From NCBI GenBank assembly GCA_016872125.1, contig VHBD01000029.1, forward strand, positions 1 through 12,425: 12,425 bases of DNA, in the 5' to 3' direction. The translations under genes and the position numbers were made by a program. The notes beneath the pieces are model-generated. The model was not told the DNA's origin, ran no database searches, and saw only the letters and a list, made by a program, of their open reading frames with translations. The DNA comes from Sphingomonadales bacterium. GTDB taxonomy: Bacteria > Bacteroidota > Bacteroidia > UBA7662. Shown here piece by piece: positions 1 through 7,409 of this stretch (positions are counted from its first letter, which is position 1; the number at the start of each line of letters is the position of its first letter).

Positions 1-2367
1 ACGGGTTCCATTGCGCTCTGTTATTCCAAGTTAGGTTATTTTAGAGAAGCCGAAGAATTGTATGAGGAAGCCATTAAAGTAAGTATGCGTGTTGATTATG
101 CTTCTAAGAAAGATCAGTTCGGCGCTATTTTGCTCAATTTCGGTGAAATGTACTACCGATTTGGAGATCTCAAGAAATCGGAACATTTCACCAAGGAGGC
201 TTTGATGGTTTATAGAGAACTGCCTGATTTGCACGATAAAAAAATTGACGGTTTATTTAAAGCCACCAAGAATTTAGGGAACACTTACAAAGACCAAGAC
301 TCGTTTCTTTTAGCCCTGAACTATTATCAAAAATGTTTTGAATGGGCAAACGCCTTGCCGAATGATAAATTACAAAAAACTCTCCTTTATAACAATATCG
401 CAACGGTCTATATTCAAAACGGAGATTTTGACAATGCGCAACTTTATTTGGACTCTGCGTTCACCTATTTTCACGATACTCCTAATAGTGGAGCAGATTA
501 TGGAATCTTAATTTACAACAAAGCCAGGGTATTTCATTTACAAGGAAAGTATTCCCTGGCAGAGAATTTTTACCAGGAGGCACGTCGAATTCGTCAACAG
601 CTTTATCAGCCAAAGCACCCGGATTTCATCGCGGTTGAAGGTCAACTAGCAGATATTTTAATTCATTCAAATCGGATTAGTGCTGCTTATGAGGTTTACG
701 ATCGATTGCTGTCGGACAAATTTCGAGAAATTTCAGATAATTTTGAATGGTTGGACGAGACTCAACAAGATGCGTATTGGAAGTCCGAATCATCCTTTTA
801 TGATGATGTGACGTGGAACGCCCAGCGTTGTTATGAAAATTATCCCGCTTTCAGCGGTCTAGCCTATAATATTTCCCTGCAATCAAAAAGTCGTCTAATG
901 GAATCCAAAATTTCTATAGAAGATTATTTTCAGGAAATAGAAAATTTACGCGATTCGTTGAAAATTTATAAAAGAAAACTAAATAAATTAGAAACTGAGC
1001 CCAATGTTGATCCTGTTAAATTCCAATATATATCCGATAGAACCATCAAATTGGATAAGGAGTTGCTAAGAAAATCCTCCGCTTATGAACGCCAAAAAGA
1101 ACATCTCATGGTTACATGGAAGGATGTTAAGGGTTCCTTAAAAGCGGGAGAAATGGCTATTGAATTTATTCGTTCAAAGAATCGTTTGGATAGTAATTTT
1201 TATTACCATGCGTTGGTTGTAACACCTGATTCTGAGTTTCCTATTTGGGTAACCTTGTGTAATGAGGCCGCATTGCTTGGATTACGCCCTGAGTATGATT
1301 ATACGCAATATTATGATTTGATTTGGGCGCCACTTTCCAAGGTTCTTCCTGATGTTCATACCATTTATTACTCACCCATCGGCGTTTTATCTAATATTCC
1401 TTTTCATGCTTTGTATCCCTTTTCAGGTAAGCCGATTTTTGGTATGGATACTCGGCCTAAAAGGGGGAGGGTTCAAAAATCCTCCTATTTATTGGCTAAT
1501 CATAATTCTGCTTATTTGTTGGATCATTTGGAGATGAATCAATTAACGTCTACCAGGTATTTGGCAATTGATAAAGATCAGATGGATTTGCCAATTGACC
1601 ACAAAAACATTTTTCTTTGTGGCGGGATTGATTATGATTTCGATAATAGTCCACAAGGGAAGTTCCAAACAGTGCCTAAAATTCTTGAATTAGGTTCATC
1701 CAATATTAAGCCTTTACAATTCCTCAAGGGCACCTTGGATGAAGTTCATGCGGTTCGTGATTCATTAAATAAGCAAGGCTGGAGTATTCAAATTAATGAG
1801 AGTTCCGAGGCCTCTGAGTCTTATTTTAAAAGTTTAGATGGAAATCAAGCCAAGACCATTGTTCATTTAGCCACCCATGGATTTTCATTCTCCGAACCTG
1901 TATCAACATTACCCGGAATGCCGGTTTACCAAACACATCGTAATCCATTAATGCGGACAGGTCTTATCATGGCAGGAGGAAACTCAGCTTGGTTGGGTCA
2001 GCGTTCCGAAGACCTTGACTTGGAACAAGAAGATGGTATCTTGACAGCACTTGAAGTTTCTCAGCTTAAATTGCGCAAAACAAGGTTGGTTGTTTTATCG
2101 GCATGTCAAACGGGACTTGGATCAATTCAAGGCAGTGAAGGCACCTTTGGTCTCAAAAGGGCTTTTAAAATTGCCGGAGTTCAGCAATTACTTGTTTCCC
2201 TATGGGATGTTCCCGACCAAGAAACAAGAGAGTTGATGGGATATTTCTACAGTAATTTATCAACGAGTTTGGTCCCTTCTGTAGCTTTTTTGAAAGCACA
2301 ACGGAGTATGCGGGAAAAGTACCCTACTCGCCCGGATCTGTGGGCGGCCTTTGTGCTTATACGATAA
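1..2367 (+). CDS. TPR-repeat CHAT-domain protease (caspase-like), 5' end missing
   Basis: The frame is open from base 1, so the true start lies outside the window; the TTG at 58 sits inside a repeat and is not a start. There are 788 residues here (numbered from base 1). The N-terminal part holds about five TPR helical pairs (roughly residues 1-35, 41-75, 88-121, 127-158, 170-203), followed by a charged, probably coiled segment (about 316-375). The CHAT peptidase domain fills the C-terminal half. The caspase-type dyad is intact: His626 in HLATHG and Cys702 in LSACQTG. The conserved GSEGTFGLKRAF and VSLWDVPD segments and the terminal LWAAFVLIR complete the fold. CHAT proteases are clan CD peptidases; TPR-CHAT relatives cleave partner proteins in some defence and cell-death systems, but no partner is visible here and the substrate is unknown. 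The gene is more AT-rich than its neighbours. The family call is firm, the role is not. Confidence 0.93.
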   Translation, partial: TGSIALCYSKLGYFREAEELYEEAIKVSMRVDYASKKDQFGAILLNFGEMYYRFGDLKKSEHFTKEALMVYRELPDLHDKKIDGLFKATKNLGNTYKDQDSFLLALNYYQKCFEWANALPNDKLQKTLLYNNIATVYIQNGDFDNAQLYLDSAFTYFHDTPNSGADYGILIYNKARVFHLQGKYSLAENFYQEARRIRQQLYQPKHPDFIAVEGQLADILIHSNRISAAYEVYDRLLSDKFREISDNFEWLDETQQDAYWKSESSFYDDVTWNAQRCYENYPAFSGLAYNISLQSKSRLMESKISIEDYFQEIENLRDSLKIYKRKLNKLETEPNVDPVKFQYISDRTIKLDKELLRKSSAYERQKEHLMVTWKDVKGSLKAGEMAIEFIRSKNRLDSNFYYHALVVTPDSEFPIWVTLCNEAALLGLRPEYDYTQYYDLIWAPLSKVLPDVHTIYYSPIGVLSNIPFHALYPFSGKPIFGMDTRPKRGRVQKSSYLLANHNSAYLLDHLEMNQLTSTRYLAIDKDQMDLPIDHKNIFLCGGIDYDFDNSPQGKFQTVPKILELGSSNIKPLQFLKGTLDEVHAVRDSLNKQGWSIQINESSEASESYFKSLDGNQAKTIVHLATHGFSFSEPVSTLPGMPVYQTHRNPLMRTGLIMAGGNSAWLGQRSEDLDLEQEDGILTALEVSQLKLRKTRLVVLSACQTGLGSIQGSEGTFGLKRAFKIAGVQQLLVSLWDVPDQETRELMGYFYSNLSTSLVPSVAFLKAQRSMREKYPTRPDLWAAFVLIR

Positions 2368-2379
2368 ATGTGTAGGTCA

Positions 2380-3141
2380 TCATGGTTGCTTGCGTTCAAA
2401 ACGCTGGCGTAACAATTCCACTGAAGTGGAAAAGGCCAGTGCGAAGTACAGGTAACCTTTGGGCACTTCGAAGTGGAAACCCTCAATCAGCAACATAAAT
2501 CCGATGAGCATGAGGAAGGACAAGGCCAAGATCTGCAACGAGGGTTGTTTTTGAATAAACTGGCCTATGGAGTCGGCCATCAAGAGCATAACGATCATGG
2601 AGATAACCACCGCAGCAATCATGATTTGAATTTGATCGCTCAGCCCAACAGCCGTGAGGATGGAGTCAAAGGAGAAGACCAAATCAATCAGGATAATCTG
2701 GATGATAATGCCCGTGGCCATTCGGCGCTTGGATGCTTTGGCCTTGGTCGGGGCTAGAATTTTCGAGGAGTCTTCATCGGAACCGTGGTCCATTGCATGG
2801 GGGTTCTTGGCACCGGAATGTTCCAGATGGTTGACCTTGGAATGCAATTCCGAGGTTGTTTTGGCGAGCAGAAACAAACCACCCGCGAGGAGGACCAAAT
2901 CTTTGGCGGATGGTTCCCACCCCATAAGCCCAAAGGCGGGCTGGGTCAAACCCATAAGCCAAGAAATACTGAGCAAGAGGCCTACCCGAAAGGCAAGGGC
3001 CAGTATCAGGCCAATGCGTTGGATTCTTAGCCGATTTGCTTTAGGCAATTTATCGGTAAGAATGGTAATAAAAATGATGTTATCGATACCCAAAACTATT
3101 TCCAGGACCGTCAAGGTCAGCAACGGAATTAACCATTCCAT
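2380..3141 (-). CDS. TerC family integral membrane protein (probable metal ion exporter)
   Basis: A 253-residue polytopic membrane protein with about seven hydrophobic segments (near 3-29, 42-64, 80-97, 141-163, 171-193, 201-221, 228-242). The two family signature motifs are present: EIVLGIDN at 14-21 and DLVFSFDSI at 153-161, whose acidic residues lie within membrane helices. The closest type is the short YgdQ/YkoY-like TerC protein. TerC/Alx-type proteins are linked to Mn2+ export or metal loading of exported proteins; assignment of Mn2+ to this copy is inference. The loop at 98-140 is long and rich in His and Asp/Glu (H100, H105, H108, H115, H119, D118, E122, D123). The ATG at 3141 lies 9 bases after the queA stop, so it is probably co-transcribed with queA. 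No manganese riboswitch is seen upstream. It converges on the CHAT gene with a 12-base gap and no clear terminator. Confidence 0.93.
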   Translation of the reverse strand: MEWLIPLLTLTVLEIVLGIDNIIFITILTDKLPKANRLRIQRIGLILALAFRVGLLLSISWLMGLTQPAFGLMGWEPSAKDLVLLAGGLFLLAKTTSELHSKVNHLEHSGAKNPHAMDHGSDEDSSKILAPTKAKASKRRMATGIIIQIILIDLVFSFDSILTAVGLSDQIQIMIAAVVISMIVMLLMADSIGQFIQKQPSLQILALSFLMLIGFMLLIEGFHFEVPKGYLYFALAFSTSVELLRQRFERKQP

Positions 3142-3150
3142 GGTTATCGA

Positions 3151-4200
3151 TTAGAGGATTAATAAGGCATCCCCGTAAGCGAAGAATCGGTATTTCTTGG
3201 AAATAGCGACCTTGTAAATTTCTTTCAGGAAATCTTTCCCCGCAAAGGAGGAGGCGATCATCAATGAGGTGGATTCAGGGAGTTGAAAATTGGTGAGTAA
3301 AGAATCGGCCAATTTGAAATCATGAGGAGGAAACATGTACTTGTCCGTCCAGCCGGTGGTGGGTTTAACTTTCCGTCCTGCAGACATGGAGGCTTCCAAG
3401 GCCCTCAACGTGGTGGTTCCCACGGCACAAACTCGTTGCTTGAGTTCCAGGCTACGGTTAATCGTTGCTGCAGCCGACTCATCCACCTCAAAGAATTCGG
3501 ACTCGGGCTTGTGTTTGGTGAGGTCTTCAACTTCTACAGGTTTAAAGACTCCCAACCCAACATGTAAGGTAATTTGAGGCGCCTCGATCCCCATAAGCTC
3601 CATGCGTTTAAGCACCGCAGGGCTGAAGTGCAACCCAGCGGTTGGGGCGGCGACCGCACCTACACGGGATGCAAAAATGGTTTGGTAACGCTGCTCGTCG
3701 TCCGGCTGTACGTTTCTGCCTAATTCTCTGGGCAAGGGGGTCTCTCCAAATTGGAACAGGGCTTGCCGATAACCCTCATCATCGCCGTCGAAAATAAAGC
3801 GAATGGTCCGGCCCCTTGAGGTCGTGTTATCGACGACTTCGGCCACCAATTCGTCATGCTCTCCGAAATACAGTTTATTGCCCACCCGAATTTTGCGGGC
3901 CGGATCCACCAAGGCATCCCACATGCGCATGTTTCCATTGAGTTCTCTCAACAGAAAGACTTCGATCATGGCCCCGGTTTTTTCTTTATTCCCGTACATT
4001 CTGGCCCTGAATACCTTGGAATTGTTGAGGACCAAGCTATCCCCTTCTTGAAAGATATCCAGAATATCCCTGAATTTTCGATGCTCGATGGTCTGGGTCT
4101 TGCGGTCCACCACCATCATTTTGGAGTCATCCCTGTTGGGTAGGGGCTTGGAGGCGATGAGGCTGGAGGGCAGGTCGAACTTAAATTCCGATAATTTCAA
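3151..4200 (-). CDS. queA: S-adenosylmethionine:tRNA ribosyltransferase-isomerase QueA
   Basis: QueA transfers and isomerises the ribosyl moiety of SAM onto 7-aminomethyl-7-deazaguanine at the wobble position of GUN-anticodon tRNAs, giving epoxyqueuosine. It acts in the cytoplasm as a single enzyme. Family hallmarks are present: KLSEFKFDLPSSLIA at the N-terminus, TAGLHFS, HVGLGVFKPVEVEDL, GTTTLRALEAS and a C-terminal RFFAYGDALLIL. I chose the TTG at 4198-4200 (349 aa) because the canonical QueA N-terminus begins with MKLSEF-like sequence exactly there. A further TTG at 4231-4233 would add 11 residues not typical of the family and falls inside a candidate -7 promoter element. No ATG is available near the start. 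terC follows 9 bases after the stop. No other queuosine gene lies in the window. Confidence 0.95.
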   Translation of the reverse strand: MKLSEFKFDLPSSLIASKPLPNRDDSKMMVVDRKTQTIEHRKFRDILDIFQEGDSLVLNNSKVFRARMYGNKEKTGAMIEVFLLRELNGNMRMWDALVDPARKIRVGNKLYFGEHDELVAEVVDNTTSRGRTIRFIFDGDDEGYRQALFQFGETPLPRELGRNVQPDDEQRYQTIFASRVGAVAAPTAGLHFSPAVLKRMELMGIEAPQITLHVGLGVFKPVEVEDLTKHKPESEFFEVDESAAATINRSLELKQRVCAVGTTTLRALEASMSAGRKVKPTTGWTDKYMFPPHDFKLADSLLTNFQLPESTSLMIASSFAGKDFLKEIYKVAISKKYRFFAYGDALLIL

Positions 4201-4214
4201 GGTTTTGGGTAGTT

Positions 4215-4249
4215 TTTGGGTAAGAAAACGCAAAGATAATGTAAACTTG
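4215..4249 (+). promoter_or_regulatory. Candidate promoter for the ABC permease gene
   Basis: The plus strand has TTTG at 4215-4218, then 23 bases, then TAAACTTG at 4242-4249, one mismatch from TAnnTTTG. The ATG of the permease follows at 4271. The element overlaps the candidate queA promoter on the other strand, so the two genes would be driven divergently from one short gap and might compete. Evidence is motif spacing only. Confidence 0.3.
4231..4238 (-). promoter_or_regulatory. Candidate Bacteroidota-type -7 element for queA-terC
   Basis: On the minus strand this reads TATCTTTG, an exact match to TAnnTTTG, the -7 element of Bacteroidota primary-sigma promoters. The start of transcription would fall near 4225-4228, leaving about 25 leader bases before the TTG at 4200. 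The -33 element is weak: the nearest TTG is 25 bases upstream, slightly beyond the usual spacing. This is a motif match only. Confidence 0.4.
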
Positions 4250-4270
4250 GGACGCTAATCCCTCAATGAT

Positions 4271-5542
4271 ATGGCTGTACCAAGTTCCTTACGAATTCTG
4301 TGGTTTCCACTGGTGGAGGGGTCTCGTATGGCTATGTTTTCAATGTGGTCCAATCGCCTTCGTACGTTTTTGTCCTTATTGGGGATATCCATAGGGATTT
4401 TTACGGTAATCACGGTTTTCACCTTGGTGGATTCTTGGGAACTCAAGTTCAGGGATTCCCTTTCCAATTTGGGGAACGAGGTCATTTATGTTGAGAAATG
4501 GCCATGGGCCTTCAATTCTGAATACCCTTGGTGGAAATACATGTCCAGGCCCCAACCTTCCTACAGGGAGTTTCAAGAATTGCAAAAGCGAAGCGAAGGC
4601 AAGGCCGAAATTGCGCTCTTCGTGGATTTCGAATTGGACCGAATCAAGGGTGGCCGTGAGGAATTGTCCAAGGTCAAAGCCCTGGCCGTCAGTCAGCTTT
4701 ACCCGGAACTTCGGGAATTTGAGTTGGACAATGGCCGATTCTTCCACCCCTCCGAGTCCAATACCGGGGCCAGGGTGGTTCTATTAGGTTCAGGTATCGC
4801 TCAGGAGCTCTTTGGTTCGGCCGAAAAAGCCTTGGGTCAAAGGGTTCGTTGTTTAGGCCAAAGCGCAACGGTCTTGGGGGTGGTCCGCAAAGAAGGCAAC
4901 AACTCCGTTAACACCAGTTTGGATGAGGCCATCCTGTTGCCTGTAAATTGGTTGCGTAAAGTCAAAGGTCAAAGTTTTGAAGATTATTATCCTCTGCTCA
5001 TGGCCAAGCCCAAAGGTCAAATTCCCTTCGAAGAATTCAAGGCCGAGTTACGGGGCAAAATGCGATCCATACGACGATTATCTCCTCGCCGGGAGGATAA
5101 TTTTGCCTTGAATCAACTCTCATTGCTTGCGAATCAATTGCAGGCCACCTTTGCAACGATAGGGATTATCGGCTGGATTGTCGGAGGATTTTCCTTGCTG
5201 GTTGGGGGTTTTGGAATCGCCAACATCATGTTTGTTTCGGTGTACGAAAGAACCCCGCAAATCGGGGTGCAAATGGCCTTGGGTTCGCAACGCTCCTTTG
5301 TAATCCTTCAATTCCTGTTAGAATCGGTGGTCCTAAGTTTGTTGGGAGGAATGATGGGCCTTCTTGCCGTCGCGGGGCTAGTGGCGGCACTGAACGCCTT
5401 CATGGATTTGGAGTTGATGCTCATGTGGCATAATGTGTTTATGGCTGCCGCTATTTCATCGGTGATTGGGCTGGTGGCCGGAATCTGGCCGGCATTGCGT
5501 GCGGGTCGAATGGATCCCGTCGAAGCCATGAGGCAGGTATAA
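4271..5542 (+). CDS. ABC transporter permease, MacB/FtsX type
   Basis: A 423-residue membrane protein with the MacB/LolC architecture: one transmembrane helix near the N-terminus (about 35-53), a long periplasmic MacB-type core domain (about 55-290), then three helices (about 293-317, 343-372, 388-409). The FtsX-domain signature is clear in GIANIMFVSVYERTPQIG (315-332), followed by MALGSQR, and in the closing WPALRAGRMDPVEAMR. Such permeases work as dimers with a separate MacB/LolD-type ATPase and act mechanically on periplasmic substrates (lipoproteins, macrolides, peptides, signals); they do not form a classical channel. No ATPase and no MacA-like adaptor gene is in the window, so the substrate cannot be told. 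The ATG start puts about 30 residues before the first helix, including the RLRTFLSLLG segment typical of the family. It stands alone, divergent from queA and convergent with ktrB. Confidence 0.92.
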   Translation: MAVPSSLRILWFPLVEGSRMAMFSMWSNRLRTFLSLLGISIGIFTVITVFTLVDSWELKFRDSLSNLGNEVIYVEKWPWAFNSEYPWWKYMSRPQPSYREFQELQKRSEGKAEIALFVDFELDRIKGGREELSKVKALAVSQLYPELREFELDNGRFFHPSESNTGARVVLLGSGIAQELFGSAEKALGQRVRCLGQSATVLGVVRKEGNNSVNTSLDEAILLPVNWLRKVKGQSFEDYYPLLMAKPKGQIPFEEFKAELRGKMRSIRRLSPRREDNFALNQLSLLANQLQATFATIGIIGWIVGGFSLLVGGFGIANIMFVSVYERTPQIGVQMALGSQRSFVILQFLLESVVLSLLGGMMGLLAVAGLVAALNAFMDLELMLMWHNVFMAAAISSVIGLVAGIWPALRAGRMDPVEAMRQV

Positions 5543-5555
5543 GCGCCGCGATGCC

Positions 5556-7358
5556 TTAACCAATCAAGACATGGGCCTTGGGGTAGGTATAGGCTTGGTT
5601 CTCGCTCTTGGAAGCCAATGCAAAGGCCAAGGTCAAGGTACCTACCCTGCCTACGAACATAGAGAGCATCAGAATGGATCTGCCGGCTTGACCCATTTCC
5701 ATGGTCGGTCCTCGGGATAAGCCAACGGTACAAAAGGCCGAAACCTCCTCAAATACCAAGTCCAGGATGGGGATTCCTGGTTCGAGTATGGCCAAAACAA
5801 AGCTGCATCCAAAAATATAGGTGGCCGCAAAGAAAAAGATGGTATAGGCTTTGTTCAGCAAATCAAAAGGGATGGAACGTCCCCCAAGTTCCAATTGTTT
5901 TTTGTTACGAATGGTGGACCATACGGCCAAAACCAACAGGGTAAACGTGGAGGTTTTGATACCCCCGGCAGTGGATCCGGAACCCCCGCCTACAAACATA
6001 AGAAAGATCAAGAGCAGGCAGGTTGGCACACCAAAGGCCATCACGTCCAAGGTAGTGAAGCCTGCTGTTCTTGCAGACGCCGAGGCAAAAAAAGCATCAA
6101 CCCAGGCATAAAACCCACGGTGATGGATGAGCGCTCCACTGGATCTTTGTTCCAACATCAAGAAACCTATGGTGCCCACAAGTAAAAGGAAAACGGAGGT
6201 CCACACCGAAATTCGGGTCGAAAGTTTCCATTTCTTCCAAGGCGTATTCAGCCGGGTTCGAATTTGATTCAATCCAAACAAATCCCGCAGAACCGGGAAG
6301 CCCAACCCACCCAAAATAATCAGCAAAGCGATCAAGATTCGCAAAACCGGGGCATGGTGGAGAAAAGGCTCCGCCAAACCCAGGGTATAGAGGGAGAATC
6401 CTGCATTGTTGAAGGCCGATACGGAATGGAAGATGGAGTGGAATGCCTTATCAGCGGCATGGAAATACACGGGGGATTCCAAGGGCCAAGAGAGGTAAAT
6501 CAAGGCTGCACCACCCATTTCCAGGAACAGGGAATAGAAGATGATTTGGCCCAAGAGTTTCTTGGCATCGAACAGACTTTCTTCCGACATAAAGTCTTTG
6601 ATCATGGCCTGATGCGAGATGCCAACCCCCTTCTTGAGAAACAAAGCAAAAAAAGTCGCAAAGGTCAAAATACCAATTCCTCCCAATTGAATCAAAGCCA
6701 GGAGCACACATTGCCCTTTGAAGGTGAGCGCCGTTCCCACGTCGATGGTGCTTAGGCCTGTAACACAGGTTGCCGATACCGAAGTAAACAATGCATCCGC
6801 GAAGGGCAAGGATCCCGGCCTATGACTCATTTGGGGCAACATCAGCAGGCCCGTTCCTATGCCGATCAGCACCATAAACGAGACCATCAACGTCGCTGCA
6901 GGCTTAAGCCGAACCGTGACCACCGAATTGCTCAGGCGGATCAGTTCCAAACCCGCGAGGCCAATGGCCAAGGTATGCACAAACCATGCATAGGGCAGTA
7001 AATCGGCATAGTTTTGGGTAAATTGAGCAAACCAAGGCCGCCCCATAACCGCCCACAATCCTTCAGCACACCAGAGTCCAAGCAGCAACGTTTCAAGGGA
7101 GGAGACCTGAAGGAAACTCCTTTGGAAGCGGGCAAAAAGCCAACGAATAACAAAACTTAAGGCAAATACCCCAAGCAGTGAATTTTGCCATTCGATGATC
7201 TTAAATTGCCCTTCTACCGTCAGTGGAAAACCAAAATAATAGACTATTAACCCGATAGAGGCCATGGTGCCTAGGGTTCGAATCCATATTAAGATTTGCA
7301 GCAACGGCTTTTCGATCCGTAGCAATTGAAGAAATGCAAGCGATTGAAACAAAGACAT
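5556..7358 (-). CDS. Ktr/Trk-type potassium uptake protein, membrane subunit (KtrB/TrkH)
   Basis: The 600-residue protein has the four pore-loop repeats of the Trk/Ktr/HKT superfamily, each with its filter glycine: TCVTGLST (G201), AFNNAGFS (G320), ARTAGFTT (G433) and FCTVGLSRG (G546). The conserved GGGSGSTAGGIKT (457-469) and the final-helix GRVGTLTLAFAL (570-581) are also present. It conducts K+ (in some relatives with Na+) across the inner membrane and normally needs a cytoplasmic RCK-type subunit (KtrA/TrkA), which is not encoded here. About 150 residues before the first repeat carry roughly four extra hydrophobic helices (27-44, 60-77, 88-105, 121-140), a form I know from Bacteroidota TrkH-like proteins and absent from the shorter Bacillus KtrB. 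It is the last gene of the dnaB block, 51 bases after rfaE1, and converges on the permease gene over 13 bases. Confidence 0.93.
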   Translation of the reverse strand: MSLFQSLAFLQLLRIEKPLLQILIWIRTLGTMASIGLIVYYFGFPLTVEGQFKIIEWQNSLLGVFALSFVIRWLFARFQRSFLQVSSLETLLLGLWCAEGLWAVMGRPWFAQFTQNYADLLPYAWFVHTLAIGLAGLELIRLSNSVVTVRLKPAATLMVSFMVLIGIGTGLLMLPQMSHRPGSLPFADALFTSVSATCVTGLSTIDVGTALTFKGQCVLLALIQLGGIGILTFATFFALFLKKGVGISHQAMIKDFMSEESLFDAKKLLGQIIFYSLFLEMGGAALIYLSWPLESPVYFHAADKAFHSIFHSVSAFNNAGFSLYTLGLAEPFLHHAPVLRILIALLIILGGLGFPVLRDLFGLNQIRTRLNTPWKKWKLSTRISVWTSVFLLLVGTIGFLMLEQRSSGALIHHRGFYAWVDAFFASASARTAGFTTLDVMAFGVPTCLLLIFLMFVGGGSGSTAGGIKTSTFTLLVLAVWSTIRNKKQLELGGRSIPFDLLNKAYTIFFFAATYIFGCSFVLAILEPGIPILDLVFEEVSAFCTVGLSRGPTMEMGQAGRSILMLSMFVGRVGTLTLAFALASKSENQAYTYPKAHVLIG

Positions 7359-7409
7359 GGTAAAATTTAGGGTATGACCAAGGCTATCAAATTCAAGATG
7401 CTTGGAGGA

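Noticed and set aside
2329..2346. CGCCC/GGGCG inverted repeat near the end of the CHAT gene as a terminator
   Set aside because: It lies inside the coding sequence that encodes the conserved CHAT C-terminus and is not followed by a T-run.
2774..3030. Possible new multi-gene defence cassette around the CHAT gene
   Set aside because: Genes to the right of the CHAT gene are on the opposite strand and are core functions (TerC, QueA); nothing in the window looks like a partner.
2654..3154. 166-codon plus-strand open frame over terC
   Set aside because: It is antisense to terC, which has clear family motifs; the translation is low in sense and rich in Arg/Ser/Pro, typical of a shadow frame.
6264..6755. 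163-codon plus-strand open frame
   Set aside because: It lies wholly antisense to the well-supported ktrB gene and its translation (Gln/Gly/Glu-rich) shows no domain or plausible protein character.
7378..7405. Imperfect hairpin in the rfaE1-ktrB gap (CCAAGgC paired with GCTTGG, with bulges)
   Set aside because: It has two bulges and no T-run on the minus strand after it, so it is not a convincing terminator or attenuator.
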